DNA of 64,000 nucleotides, taken from Heterobilharzia americana (lineage: Eukaryota; Platyhelminthes; Trematoda; Strigeidida; Schistosomatidae). Under the pieces are notes generated by a model. The model saw only the letters and a program-made list of their open reading frames with translations. It did not search any database and was not told where the DNA came from. Shown piece by piece: positions 23,885 to 36,439 of the stretch. The stretch lies in the NCBI GenBank assembly GCA_944470555.2, contig OX104127.1:139580786-139644785 (forward strand). Reading direction: 5' to 3'. Positions within the stretch are counted from its first letter, which is position 1; each line of letters starts with the position of its first letter. The translations under genes were made by a program, and so were the position numbers.

Positions 23885-25990
23885 TGGGTAGAAATCCAAA
23901 AGCAATCAAAACAAAAAATTATTGCAAAAAAATATCCCTCGGAAAATAATCAGATTACAAATGAAACATCAAAAATTGATAAAACAAAGTGAGTAGTGAA
24001 TCTCTCCTCAAGAAAATTCAACTCAATTGAAAAGAAAGTACTTGAAAAAGGAGTTAAATCAACCGTGACAGTATATCGTCTAAAATCTGATAGCATAACT
24101 AGAATAGAAGTTGCATTAAGCTCGGTGGATGCGGCAATTGCTAAACAGGTTAGAGCACAGTGTGCATCAGCACTGGAAAAACAAAAGAGGATAAAACGAA
24201 ACTTAGCGAAACTAGAGAATTTGGCTCTGAATAACCTACAAAATGATAATAACCTAGTAATGGTAATTCAACGGTAGTTATGGATAAGTCAGATTATTTC
24301 AACAAAATTGACGAACATATCCAAACAGGATCATATGAAGGGATCAAGAAACCTGTGGACACTGTTATGAATAAAATTAAGAAATCTACCAATGATCTGA
24401 TACGCCGAATGAAGCCATCTCTGAGTAGTTTGATTTAATGCCTAAAAACTAATAATCCTAGCAGAATTTACTGTACTATTAAAGTTCATACACCACGTTA
24501 TCACATTAGATCGATACTTGTCTTCAGAAATACTTCAGCGTATGAACTATTAAAGTACTTGGTATCCATATCACGTTCTACTGGGAACTGTTCAAATTCT
24601 CGACTAGTCAATTCCTACAAGTTAAAACTATACTTAATGACCTACATATAGAAGAGGATGTAAAATTGGTTAGTTTCGATGTAACAAGTGTCTATACTAA
24701 ACTGTGTAGATATCGACTGATGTAAGCATCTAAAGCATACCCTTAGGCCTGATCTCTGCAGTCTCCAAGTTACAGGACAAAATATATTAGTAAACAGAAG
24801 GAGTACCAATGGGATCACAGATATCCCTAATGGTAGCAGATACATTTAAGGATAGTTGGGAAAACATGGCTTCACAAAAGTTTAATCCTGTACCTAAGAT
24901 ATGGTGGCAAAATGTGGATGACACATCTACTATGTTGAAATCGGAATGCATTGACAATTTTTTCACATATATCAACTTAGTAGTAGGTGCAATCCAATTC
25001 ACTTACGAAGTAGAAAATGAACAAGGAGAATTACCTATGCTGGATTCCAGAATAAGACGAAAGACAAACGGTGGTTCAGACACCAGCATCTGCAGGAAAC
25101 CAACACATTCTGGCAGGTATCTAGATTTCAAGTCATCTCATTCAATGTTAGTTAAGTCTGGCAGAGTTAGAAAGCTCAGAAGCCAGTGCAAAAACCTAAA
25201 CAAGAAAATGGAACACATAAATGAAGTCTTAAGAATTAAGAATTATCCCCTACTGTTCATTAAGAAATTCGTATCAACACATAAAAACGTTCAGAGCATT
25301 TTTATGTTACCATATAAGGAAGCAGCATCAGGAACTTTACTCAGGATTCTCAACAAGGCTGAAATTAGGATGACATTTAAACCTACAAACTCACTCAGGC
25401 ATAAGCTTTGTCGTCTTAAGCAAAATATTTTAATCTGTCAAATGCCATGCAATGACTTTGAGGTTCAGTAAATAGACCAAACTAGTCGGTCGTAGTCAGT
25501 CAGAGTATCGGAACATAGGGATTCAGCCAAATATAGAACTACAGGGCCGAATAAGATCAATGGTCTAGAAAAACACTCGCCTATTGCAATGTATGCATTC
25601 ATAAACAACCACACAATAGGCTGGGATAAAACTATTGTACTTAAGCCAAATATAACTAGGTAGAGAGAGACTGATTACTGAATGTGTGTTCATCGAATCA
25701 ACACCCAGAACGTAATGGGAATCAAGCAACACCTATACCAGAGATATAGGAACTCTTACTACCAGTGAAAAAAAAGAATATGATGTGTGACAAGACTAAA
25801 AATTTCAGATGTCCAAAATAGTGTGACTATATTAGTATCATTATGAGCAATAATTTATGCTGGAAATGTTATCATGAAAATAATATCATAAGATAAAAAA
25901 ACGAATCCTCATTAACCTCAAAATAATACTGTATCACTGTGTTCTGTGTATCAGATAAACAAGCCTGATATGAAATTAATGAGTATGGTC
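23885..25990 (+). pseudogene. Decayed type-1 PLE (RT plus GIY-YIG)
   Basis: Colinear with the intact element at 55.3-57.5 kb, from its QIKKF region to its terminal repeat. Open pieces are 23996-24277 (VALSSVDAAIAKQVRAQC) and 24809-25471 (220 codons starting MGSQISLMVADT, with IWWQNVDDTSTML where the intact copy has RYVDDTFTVL, then GELPMLDSRIRR and KPTNSLRHKLCRL). YVDD is changed to NVDD and the GIY-YIG half is broken by a stop just after CNDFEVQ. The terminal repeat (TCATTATGAGCAATAATTTATGC) is at 25830-25985. It is 5'-truncated with several frameshifts: an old insertion of the same family as the 55 kb pair. Confidence 0.85.
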
Positions 25991-27123
25991 ACATACGTTT
26001 CTCTACAGTTTTCTGTCTCGACATGCATAACTACCTGTGATAGAGGGAAAACCCAAGAAAACCGCATACACTACTATGCCTAGGGTCAACTAAGCTTTAT
26101 AGGAAGCAAAGAACATGCGCTTAGAGATGTTTTATTCTGCCTGATACATTGCATATCTTGGAAAAAACGATTTCTAAATCCAAGCAAAAGAAACGACTAG
26201 TCACACTATTTATTAAAAAATGACGAGTTTGATGTTATTCTGAGATTTTACTCTGCCTTTTGTTGAATAATGTTACTGGACTGGCTAGTCTGTGTCAACT
26301 AACAAGCTCATCTTATGAATTCTAAGGTAATGTCCTGATGGCAGTCGTCAGTGACATTATGAACTGAAACTCGTTGACAACACGAGACAAGCACTTAGTC
26401 TATGTATGTGGATAATGGGAAATCCATGACTGCGAGAGCAATAAGCACAGACTGAAGAAAAGAATAGTCCAGTGAAAAAATCTTCTATGTCTAGTGGCCG
26501 GTGTCAGATCTGATTTCTTATGGGTCAACCGACACTCACTGGTATACAGATGCATTCAGCGTCTGCTTTATAAATAGAACAAATATCTCTGTGCATAGCC
26601 CATTGCTGATCTTTGCCAAATATTAATCACACTAGTATAGTGGTAGAAATTCAGTTCATTTTCCCCCACCAACAGTATTATTTATTCCTAAAACACTGAA
26701 ACAGTTTTCTGGTTATCCTTTTCTTTTAGCCACCTGAACTTAATGAACATTCCTAATTAATATTGGGAAAATTTCAACTCTAAGTTGATGCCCTTTTAGT
26801 AATCATTACAACTCAAAGTATACTAGACAACCTAATTTTTATTGATGTAATTACTGTGAATAATATGTATTCATTTTCGCTTAAAAAGACAAATTTGATT
26901 ATAATACACAGTTCCAACGCTTTATCGGTTATCTCAGTTTATTAACGAATCTCACCTGATAATGTTTAATAAACCCTTGTCTTCAGTAACTGGAACTAAT
27001 GTTGGAAATAGCCTATTTATTACTTCAGGATTATTGACAAATTTTATTTCAATGAGCTATGGTAACCATAAAATTGTGAAGATTTCTGAGGTCCAAAAAG
27101 TCAACATTTTTATTCATGGAATC
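25991..27123. other. Non-coding stretch, nothing recognised
   Basis: AT-rich intron sequence between the decayed PLE and the GTTA array. Confidence 0.4.
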
Positions 27124-28039
<916 letters not shown>

Positions 28040-28121
28040 GTCCTTCTGAAGCAGTTTTCACTACCCTCATTTGCACTTTGAGTGCATTTAATCTAATTGT
28101 CTATTCTTTTTGCATTAATAG

Positions 28122-28377
28122 CAAACACGCCAACAGCAGAATGAACGAATACAAGATATTAAGAATAAACTTCTCCAAGAATATAAAAGATCTGAGAGCT
28201 TAGTAACACAATTTCATAATTTAAATATTTCTATTACATGTACATCTTCAAATGAATCACTTAATACTGTACAGAATAATTATAACAATAACGACAGCTG
28301 TATAAATACAACCTTCAGTGTTGAGAACAGTATGCACAATTGTGATCCGAAAACTGTTGTCATAGCAAACTGCTCAC
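28122..28377 (+). CDS. Exon C of the coiled-coil protein gene
   Basis: Acceptor (TCTATTCTTTTTGCATTAATAG, ending at 28121) and donor C|GTGAGT (28378) bound 85 open codons plus one base. It begins QTRQQQNERIQDIKNKLLQE, continues the helix of exon B, then becomes Asn/Ser/Thr-rich (VQNNYNNNDSC) with several Cys. It starts on a codon boundary as exon B requires. The single leftover base (C) matches the second acceptor of exon D. Confidence 0.7.
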
Positions 28378-29319
28378 GTGAGTTCAAGAGATTTTTTATA
28401 TTTTTGTACTTTTATTCATTTAACTTAGTCTACTAAATATTTTGAGTGGGCAAAGAAACACGAAAAGAAACAAATCATAGTCATTAATTCAACAGTAACC
28501 ATGCTGTAAATTGAGATTTTAAATGATGGACTTCTCATTGCATCATGAGTAAATATGTTCAGTGCATTGACACTAGGATTATTGACTCAAACTGCCAGTT
28601 GATAGATAAAGCGAAAGACTTTTCAGGCTTATGAAAACTTTTTCTGTTTTGTTTTTTTCTAAACGAACATCCCAATATAGAAAACACACATCGAAGTTTT
28701 CTCAAATTGTGCCCATTTTCTGAATAACACTGAACGTTTTAAACCTGATCCCATATGAAAATATGGACATCTACAGCTTTGAAATTATTAATTGAATGAA
28801 AGTAGATTTCTTATAGCTCCTAAATTGTAATCGTTAATTTAATGACTTCAGTCAATTATGAGAACTACTGTACGGTAAGATTACTGACTATCTAATGTAA
28901 TCATAATTTTCAAAAGGTTTGGCTATGTACATGAGTTTGAAAATATGGAACACTAAGGTGAACATTTCTAAGTAGGTAGAATAACAGTTGGTTACTTCTT
29001 GTCATCCGTAACTACCTACTTATTCCCATATTCCCGACAAACATCAACTACTCAGTAGTGAAGTTCAACCTACTTTCCAATAACATAATGGGTTAAACGA
29101 AATTCATGCATTCTTACCCCTAAATGCAACGTTTTGTTTATTGTTGTGAATCAGGCTTGTCTCTAGTCAACTGTGATTTTTCAAATTAAAAAGTCTGATG
29201 TTTTAAAGTTCTTAGGTAATAGTGTTAGGTTTTTGACCACTTTAAACTTTGATTTTTTTGATCATTAAATCTGATTTGGAGGTTAATGGGGATTTTTTTA
29301 TTGATGTAAGATTAGTATT

Positions 29320-29560
29320 CACCATGGCTTGACGTCAGTCAGAGAAACACTGGACACCTTACAGCATCAGATAGCTGTTTTGTCCTAGGATGGGACTGCT
29401 CATCAGTGACAACCCACGACTCAGCCCGTCAGGGATTGAACCCAGTACCTTCAGGTCCCCTGATCAGCACTTAACCATTGAACCACTGGGTCGGAATCCA
29501 ATGGTCCATATTTCCTGCTCCTATCAGTTCACGATATAGCACGACCTCCATCCATTACTG
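29320..29560 (-). mobile_element. SINE family C copy with exact CTGATGAG core
   Basis: Minus strand: box A/B-like head (CCCAGTGGTTCAATGG, GGGTTCAATCCCTGACGGG), then CACTGATGAGCAGTCCC (core complement at 29399-29406) with TAGGACAAAACAGCTATC. The hammerhead core is exact and stem II can form (GTCC/GGAC), but GAAA reads AAAA and the triplet is ATC. Confidence 0.75.
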
Positions 29561-29839
29561 TCACAGAATATCTGTCCTCATAACCAAATTGGTTGATCCC
29601 ACCGGTCTCTACTCCTCATTAGAACTTTGAGAATCATTTGTCCAGGTGAGGCAACAGTGCTAAATGCCATGATGAGTACCAACCTGAGACCAATAAATAA
29701 CCCCGCAAGCCTCAATATTGAATTAATCCAGTGCTTATTGGTGACTAGCTTCAAGAAGTGATTCCCGAGATTGCAATGAGATGACATGATCTGTGCGGCC
29801 AATCAAGTCGGACATGGGGGCAGCTACTCAACGATGATA

Positions 29840-30060
29840 TTGGACGGAGGTTGCACCACTGGATCCCGATGCAGTGGTTCAATAGTAATGTGCTGACCAC
29901 GGGTGCCGGATTCGATCCCTGGTGGGGCGCGGACGTGAGTGATCACCATTGAAGAGTCCCATACTAGGACGAAACGACTGTCCAGTGCTGTCAGGTTCCC
30001 AATGCTTTTCCAACTGTTATCAGTCCATGATGACTACCGACCTAAAATTATATCTGAAGT
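29840..30060 (+). mobile_element. SINE family C copy with near-complete hammerhead
   Basis: Plus strand: CAGTGGTTCAATAGTAATGTGC, GCCGGATTCGATCCCTGG (box B), then GATCACCATTGAAGAGTCCC, stem II GTCC (29956-29959) with GGAC (29967-29970), GAAAC (29971-29975), GACTGTC and CAGTGC. Only the core CTGANGA (here TTGAAGA) departs from consensus. It faces the minus copy at 29320-29560. Confidence 0.75.
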
Positions 30061-30198
30061 CAATTATGAGAAATGTTGTTCCTACTGCTTTTAGTCCTTA
30101 TTCTCTTTTACCTGTTGATATCTTCAGGATTATCTGACTGTGCATTGACTGGTCACTGAAAAGTAAGAATAACCGCACTTTCTAGTTGTAGGTGCCAG

Positions 30199-30357
30199 TC
30201 ATTTACTATGGAACAAGTCCACAACATGCTCATTCATCTAATAGACTTGTCACTACGGTGGACTCTTTCGATACTAAGTTACTAGACACAACGAATAAGG
30301 GACATTTTCCAATGTTCTCAGTAGTCCAAAGAAGTACCAATCAAGTTAAAGTTACGA
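30199..30357 (+). CDS. Candidate cassette exon of the coiled-coil gene
   Basis: The open frame IYYGTSPQHAHSSNRL...VQRSTNQVKVT has a coding-like residue mix. With acceptor GGTGCCAG (ending 30198) and donor ACGA|GTAAAA (30358) it is 159 bases. It accepts the one-base phase of exon C and hands on the same phase to exon D, so it could be included or skipped without changing frame. The acceptor is weak and an alternative AG lies at 30190-30191. The frame closes at TAA 30384 if not spliced. Confidence 0.35.
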
Positions 30358-31591
30358 GTAAAAATGATTCTGAAACACTCTTTTAAGATCACTGTTACCT
30401 AGCAACTGTTTAACTTTACTCTTCTATTGACTCGATGTTTGACGTTAAATCTTGAAATTCGTTTTCTCTTTTGTTCTTATGGCTTTCTTGTTTACCATTG
30501 GTGATAAATCACTGGACAGATATTTTCTTTCTTCACCTAGCTTAAAATAATGAAATTATCGACCGATAGAATACAGTGTACACTGGTATTTGGAGTTCAT
30601 AAGTGACACCTTCAACCAGTAAGAACTGAGTTGTGTAAAGGGTTACACTATCGGAACTTGGTATAAGTGGAGTATTACTCAAGGTTTGATCTTTTTAACT
30701 TGTGAACTAACCATTCAGTATCCAGACTACACTTTAAAAAAGTCAAATGATTACTTCAAACAGAGTGTGATTACTTTTACTAGTTAGTAGTATATATCTT
30801 TGTCATTCGTTTTCGTTGTTTCGCATTTGTTGTTATCACTAGCTAAAAATAGTAGAGCATTGAAGTTATTAATTACTTACTCAAGTTATAATCTGCTGAC
30901 CAAATATTGTACTGATTTGAATCCATATGACTGGTTGTTAGGTATTCTCTTTTTTCCAGTTTCCTATGAAATTCTTAACCAAGTATCTATTCCAGTTCTC
31001 GTTGTTAGACCTTTTTGCAAACAAAGCCAATGGTAACTTTCACATAAAAAGTTCTTCATTTATGTAGATACTCAAATATGACTGTCTGTCACAAAATATA
31101 AATAGTCATTTTGTAGAGTTTATTAAAAACAGGACTGTTTAGGTCATTTGTTACTTACGATGTGTAAAATGAACATATAATGCCCAGTAAGAACATTTAA
31201 GCCAAGACTTTTCCTATGTCTGTTCAGTTGATGTTGTTGACATTTCTTTTTCAAAAATGAGAATCTTACACTTTTTATATTTAGTTGACTTGACTAATTT
31301 CAGCAAGACAAGAACCACAATTTTCTTGCTTTGGATGACAATATCACTGCAGACAATGTGAAGCCTTGAGCCAGAACTAACAATCTTATCAAAATGTGTC
31401 ATTTCTAACACTAAAGAAAAGATTACATACTTCAGGAAATATAAAGATGATAGGTCTCATACAACTCCATCATTTCTCCTCATTGTTTTTTCTTTCCTTA
31501 ACCCTGTTTTTAACAAAGAAAAAAAATAAGAAATCAATCAGTCTTTAAAATGGTTGAGAAAAAATCAATTGAGTTTTATGTGACCTTTTAT

Positions 31592-31594
<3 letters not shown>

Positions 31595-31647
<53 letters not shown>
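31595..31647. repeat. (AT)n microsatellite
   Basis: About 26 perfect AT units. Confidence 0.95.
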
Positions 31648-31649
<2 letters not shown>

Positions 31650-32049
31650 GGAATAAAGTGGAATTCCTTAAGATTAACGGAAAGTAAAGCTTTTGTGTAT
31701 AAGCGAAAATTTCCGGTATAAAATATACGTCGATAAAAATACCTGAGAATTTCCTTCATCCCGTCTGTAAATAAATACTCTATTCAACTGTAGAAAAAAT
31801 ATCATCCTTGTTATCGAAACCGACTCATTTTTGTTATTGTCTTGAATTGGTTTTAATTCAAGAGGATATTTGGAATTGTGTGAACAGCTTTAGTTTTCTT
31901 GACTTGACGTTTTTTTTTTCCTGTGCAACGAAATGATACAATTGTGCTTCTATACCCTTGATCAGCTAGATGTTCTTATGGAAGCCTTTGATCCGCCTTG
32001 AATATATGAAAACAACATAAGTGTAAGAAAAAAGAACTACAACCTATAT

Positions 32050-32101
32050 TATGTATGTATGTATGTATGTATGTATGTATGTATGTATGTATGTATGTAT
32101 A
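32050..32101. repeat. (ATGT)n microsatellite
   Basis: About 12-13 perfect ATGT units, in the same intron region as the AT run. Confidence 0.95.
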
Positions 32102-32599
32102 TTATATGTACAAAGTCGCAAAGAATTCCCTATTATCCATTAAGGCTATGAAATCTCGACCTGAATACAAATCACAATCATCAACATGTTAAGAAAAACA
32201 TCCAAAATATCAGTAGATACCTTTCAAAGACAGACAAACAGAGAGTGATAATTGATTAGTCATATGGTCTAAAAAGCATTTGAAACTACAGCTTCTGATA
32301 CTATATTACCAACAATATGTTATGTCTTATTATTTTGTTTGGTTGATACGCTAGACTGACCATGACAGTCATAAGTCACAGTAGATGTGCGACTGAATTT
32401 TCAACCTGAAATTAGTTAAAACCACTTATTACCAGCTACCATCGAAGCAGAGAAAGGTCAATGTCCCTTTCATTCGCAAAAGAAATTTAAACAAATACAG
32501 TTACTAGGTTTGAAATCTGACAAGTAGTCAGTTCTTACTCTCAGTTTAATTGAAAAAAGGTACTTAATCTGTTGAAAAAAATAAGTGTTAATTTCAGAT

Positions 32600-32945
32600 T
32601 GGTGTCTATCATAGACTAACATCAACTGAAGGACCATTGGAAACCTGGAAGAACTATATCATCCTAGTATGGGACTCTGAAACAGTGCTCATCCATGACC
32701 TTGACAGGGGGGAACCAACAACGCTTAAATTTCCTGGCAAGCTGGTGGATCCCGACCCAGCTGCACAATAGTAACGTGCTTGCCATGAAATTTGAAGATC
32801 CTTGGTTTTCGATCCCCAGAAGGGTCATGAATGCGAACTCCTGGAAAGTCCCAAACTAGGAACAATGAGCCTAACAGTACTTCCAAATTTTCAATGATTT
32901 TCCAACTGATGTCAGTCCGTTATGAACATCAACTTGAAATTATTC
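32600..32945 (+). mobile_element. SINE family C inverted composite
   Basis: The left part (32610-32710) is minus-strand (ACATCAACTGAAGGACCATTGGAAACCTGG; TAGTATGGGACTCTG). The right part is a plus-strand copy (GGATCCCGACCCAGCTGCACAATAGTAACGTGC, TTCGATCCCCAG, AAAGTCCCAAACTAGG, CCAACTGATGTCAGTCCG). Ribozyme blocks are present on both halves but decayed. Confidence 0.65.
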
Positions 32946-33161
32946 AATAAATGTTATTGATAACTGTTAGTAGTGAAATTTCGAGTTTTTAACTGCACAT
33001 ATGCTTGAATAAATGAATTATCAGAACTTATCAGGTTAAATATGATAAATAAAGTTGTTTTTCTACGTTTCCAAATAATGTATGCATTCAAATTATTCTC
33101 TTACTGAAATCCGCTTTATTTCAAATCATTTCTCTAATTTTATTTTAATAGCCTGCTGAAG

Positions 33162-33222
33162 ATGATATCAACAGTAATGTATTCAATAAACAAATAGTAA
33201 GCAATCGAATTATTCCAGAAAG
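33162..33222 (+). CDS. Exon D of the coiled-coil protein gene
   Basis: Two acceptors lie in tandem: ATTTTAATAG ending 33151 and GCTGAAG ending 33161. Joined to exon C, the first gives an immediate stop (TGC TGA), while the second gives CAT GAT ATC AAC and stays open. The donor is CCAGAAAG|GTAATC (33223). The segment is DINSNVFNKQIVSNRIIPE plus two bases (AG) that exon E completes to Ser. The first acceptor may be used in another isoform or after another exon. Confidence 0.55.
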
Positions 33223-33892
33223 GTAATCTCATCCTAAGATTTACATAATCTTAATATTTTTAATTACTTTATATCCCCAGTGATTGTATTATGACGTCGT
33301 ACATTACGTATTCACAGTTGGTCACTCATTCACAGTGGAAATATATCTTTTATTTAAGGATTTATAGTGATGAAATCCTGGTAATCTTAAAAGGGAATAA
33401 TCAAAAATAATATGATAGAATAGTATGGTATAAGAAAACCCCTTCCAAGTTAGGTTTTACCCCCCCCCACCCTCAAAACCAACGTTTTTAGCATTTTTAA
33501 AATGCTCTTAAGTACAAACTTCTGCATAGCTGAAACTTCTTTATCATTTTTCAAAGAAACATATTTTAATCGGTATATTTTAATTAGTTAACTGTTAGGT
33601 ATAGCAATGAAGTATTTTATATCACAACAGCCATTGTATGACTAGATTCTCTCAATCTCCAATTCATACTACATTCCAGAACTGTTTACTCATATAATTC
33701 TCCAAAATACTTAGTGCACAATCAATAATGCATATAGAGACCTGACGGTTAGATTTTCGCCTTACCATTCATAGACTACTTAACAGATTTAATCATTTAA
33801 GCCAAAAACATTTTAACACAATCGTCTTTTCATCTTTTTTTATGCGTTTCCCCAAACTATGCTTATTGATTTGATCAATTGAATAATATCAG

Positions 33893-34016
33893 CAATAGTG
33901 GACAAGAAATTATACAGCTGAGAAAACAAAAACTCATCATTTATGAGATTTACCAGGATCACTATCAACATATTTTGAAAAAACTGATGACATATCAAAA
34001 AACGCTTACTGAACAA
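33893..34016 (+). CDS. Exon E of the coiled-coil protein gene
   Basis: The acceptor is TTGAATAATATCAG (33892) and the donor GAACAA|GTGAGT (34017). The first base completes Ser; 41 open codons follow: NSGQEIIQLRKQKLIIYEIY, then QDHYQHILKKLMTYQKTLTEQ. This is a long charged helix with heptad-like spacing of I and L. It ends on a codon boundary, which fits exon F 15 kb further on. Confidence 0.65.
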
Positions 34017-35345
34017 GTGAGTATTTACTTTGTAACACAAAATATTATCTAAATAAATAATTATTTACAGAATTATGAGATAGAAACATTATAACAAATA
34101 TGTTGACAGGACTCCAGTCATTACTTTCTTAGCCTATTTCATAAAGGTGAAAACATTGACATGGATTGGTTTGTAAACAGTTTCAGCCAAGTCAAGTTGG
34201 ATGTGATTAAGTAGCTAGTTTTTAGCTTTGAATAGGAGATGCTTCTTTTTTGTGCAAATAAAGAATAGTAAGCAGTTGGTCTAAGATTTTAAGATCTATT
34301 TCAGTGACTCTTTTAAAGTAAACGATTCCTGTATTTAATCACTTGAGGCTTTCGTTTCTTTTCCTATCACTAAAATGTTTTCGACTGCAATGATTATGGT
34401 AAATTGATCATCTTTCATCGCTCAATTCAATGCTGTTCTAATAATTACCTTGTTTCATAAATTATAGCATTCTTATACATTTGGATTTGTTTACCAATCC
34501 ATGCACTGTTCTGTTTCCTTCCAGTCCCTCTCCTAACTATCAAAAGCAGATAAATGCCTTCTGTTCCCTTTTTTTCTTATAAAATCTTACTGTTGCATAT
34601 TTTGGTTTTTGAGATTTCATGTTAGATATCAAATCTATGCGACCATCCTGCCATTTTTAAGATAAGAGTATTTTAATAGGAATAATAGTACGGTTTTGAT
34701 AACCTGCTTTTGAATTTGGTAACCGAGATGATTGTTGCCTTCTTTGGTATCTTATCTTGAGGCACCAAGCTTTTTTATACACTGGCCACCAAGTTACTCA
34801 CCAAGAATTATTAAAAACATCACAAAGTAGCAAGTTCAATTTGTATATATTCAAAAAGAATGATCCACTAGTAACGTGTCATGTATATTTTTGTAAAGGT
34901 TAATTACAGAGGAAGAAATAAACATGTGCAAAATATTTTTGGAGAACCAATGTTACTTGCAGAATTTGGTCAACAGTGAAAGCTAAATGATGTGAATTCA
35001 GCAAATGGCCAGTGCCCAGTAGATATGCTTCACTTATTCTCAGAGAAGGTCACTAATAGTCGGAGTAGGTCAGTGATAGTGTATCTGTCCTCTTCACTGA
35101 ACCAATTAATTTGAAATCTTTAAAGTTGCTTGAGTTTCCGTTGCACGATAAAAAGTGCTTGTGAGCCAACATAGAAGAAATTTTAGTCAGTTTGAGCTTC
35201 CTATTAAACACTACTGAACATGTTACTTCATAACTAGATTACTTTTTCTGCCATATTGTAAAAGTGATTGACGCAACTCCGTCAGCAATAATTAATAAAC
35301 ATAAGAACATTTAGAAATTTAAAACAATTAGTTCCCTTTATAAAC
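34017..35345. other. Start of a 15-kb intron, nothing recognised
   Basis: Plain AT-rich sequence until the inverted PLE at 35350. Confidence 0.4.
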
Positions 35346-35349
35346 TTAG

Positions 35350-36345
35350 ATAGAACAATAAGAAGAAGTGAATTGTCTTAACCGTGTATTGTATTTGCGC
35401 AACAAACTCAGAACTATCTAATCACATGTACTTGTCATAGATATTTATATGAAAATTCATGAAAATAAGGGGTGAGAAAATGAAAAGGGGTCAAGTAGGA
35501 AGGCTGAAATAAGGGCCAAATAACAATGAAAATCAAAAGAGCGAAAATAATAGTACATCAAACCTGGCTTTCATAGTTTAATTCACCTTTGTACGGAAGA
35601 CTGATGAAGACATCTTTCTTTGGGACGAGGTGACTCTCATTGCGCAATCCCTCAGCAGAGACTTAACGCTGCTATTAGAAGGACTATGCAACTAGGGGTC
35701 GATTAATAAGGACCATTAAGCCTGCATATTCTCCTAAACCCTTACAGCATGTGAATGACAAAGTTGCATCCCATGGCATCTACTAATTCAAATGTACGTA
35801 TGGTGACACATACATAGGGGGGACTCATAGATCCATGAAAGTAGGGCGCTCGAAAACATGTTCCGAAGTGGCTTCAAAAGCAAATTCAATCACCTGAACC
35901 CATAACCATTGGTAGCAGACGTCTAAGTTCTACGATCGTGAAGCATTCTTGAGACAGGTCACAGTAGTGACATGGCTACTTCCTCTAGACCTATTTGTAG
36001 AACGTGTTGGGGACGGACCCTTAAGTTTGTTGAAGCTTTAGCTATTAGGAAGTCTAAACCACCTTTCTGTGTTCATAAACAACTTTTAATCACATTAAAT
36101 CTCCCTTGGTGAATTCAGCTATGAAAACCAAGTTCGATGTACTATTATTTTCGCTCTTTTGATTTTCATTGTTATTTGGCCCCTTATTTCAGCCTTCCTA
36201 CTTGACCCCTTTTCATTTTCTCACCCTTATTTTCATGAATTTTCATATAAATATCTATGACAAGTACATGTGATTAGATAGTTCTGAGTTTGTTGCGCAA
36301 ATACAATACACGGTTCAGACAATTTAATTCTTATTGTTTTATCGA
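35350..36345 (+). mobile_element. Type-2-related PLE 3' end between inverted arms
   Basis: The arms at about 35350-35577 and 36119-36345 are inverted and closely matched over roughly 200 bases (ACCGTGTATTGTATTTGCGC; CCTACTTGACCCCTTTTC). They enclose a plus-strand GIY-YIG remnant (35590-36110). In broken frames this shows ACATACATAGGGGG, i.e. TYIGG, then HRSMKVGR and a C-terminus ending near GTTCATAAACAACTTTTAATC, parallel to VQKQFVLTL of the 18 kb copy. No clear target duplication was found. Confidence 0.7.
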
Positions 36346-36439
36346 CAAGAATATTCGTTATTTTACAGTGACCATTTAGTGTAGGCTGGAATATTTACGG
36401 CTTCTCCTACGGGAACTCTTCTTATTTAAACAACGTAAA

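Larger units (their letters stand above)
30400..32590. other. Intron DNA with simple repeats
   Basis: Apart from (AT)n at 31595-31647 and (ATGT)n at 32050-32101, no feature was recognised. A 78-codon plus-strand frame at 30800-31036 is hydrophobic and AT-driven and is not taken as coding. Confidence 0.4.

Noticed and set aside
30800..31036. 78-codon hydrophobic plus-strand frame
   Set aside because: Composition follows AT bias, with no splice sites of matching phase and no motif.
33460..33468. Run of nine C as a G-quadruplex partner
   Set aside because: A single run without further G/C tracts of suitable spacing.
35350..36345. Target duplication around the fourth inverted PLE
   Set aside because: I compared flanks TTAGATAGAACAATAAG and CTTATTGTTTTATCGAC; they match only as inverted arms, with no direct repeat.
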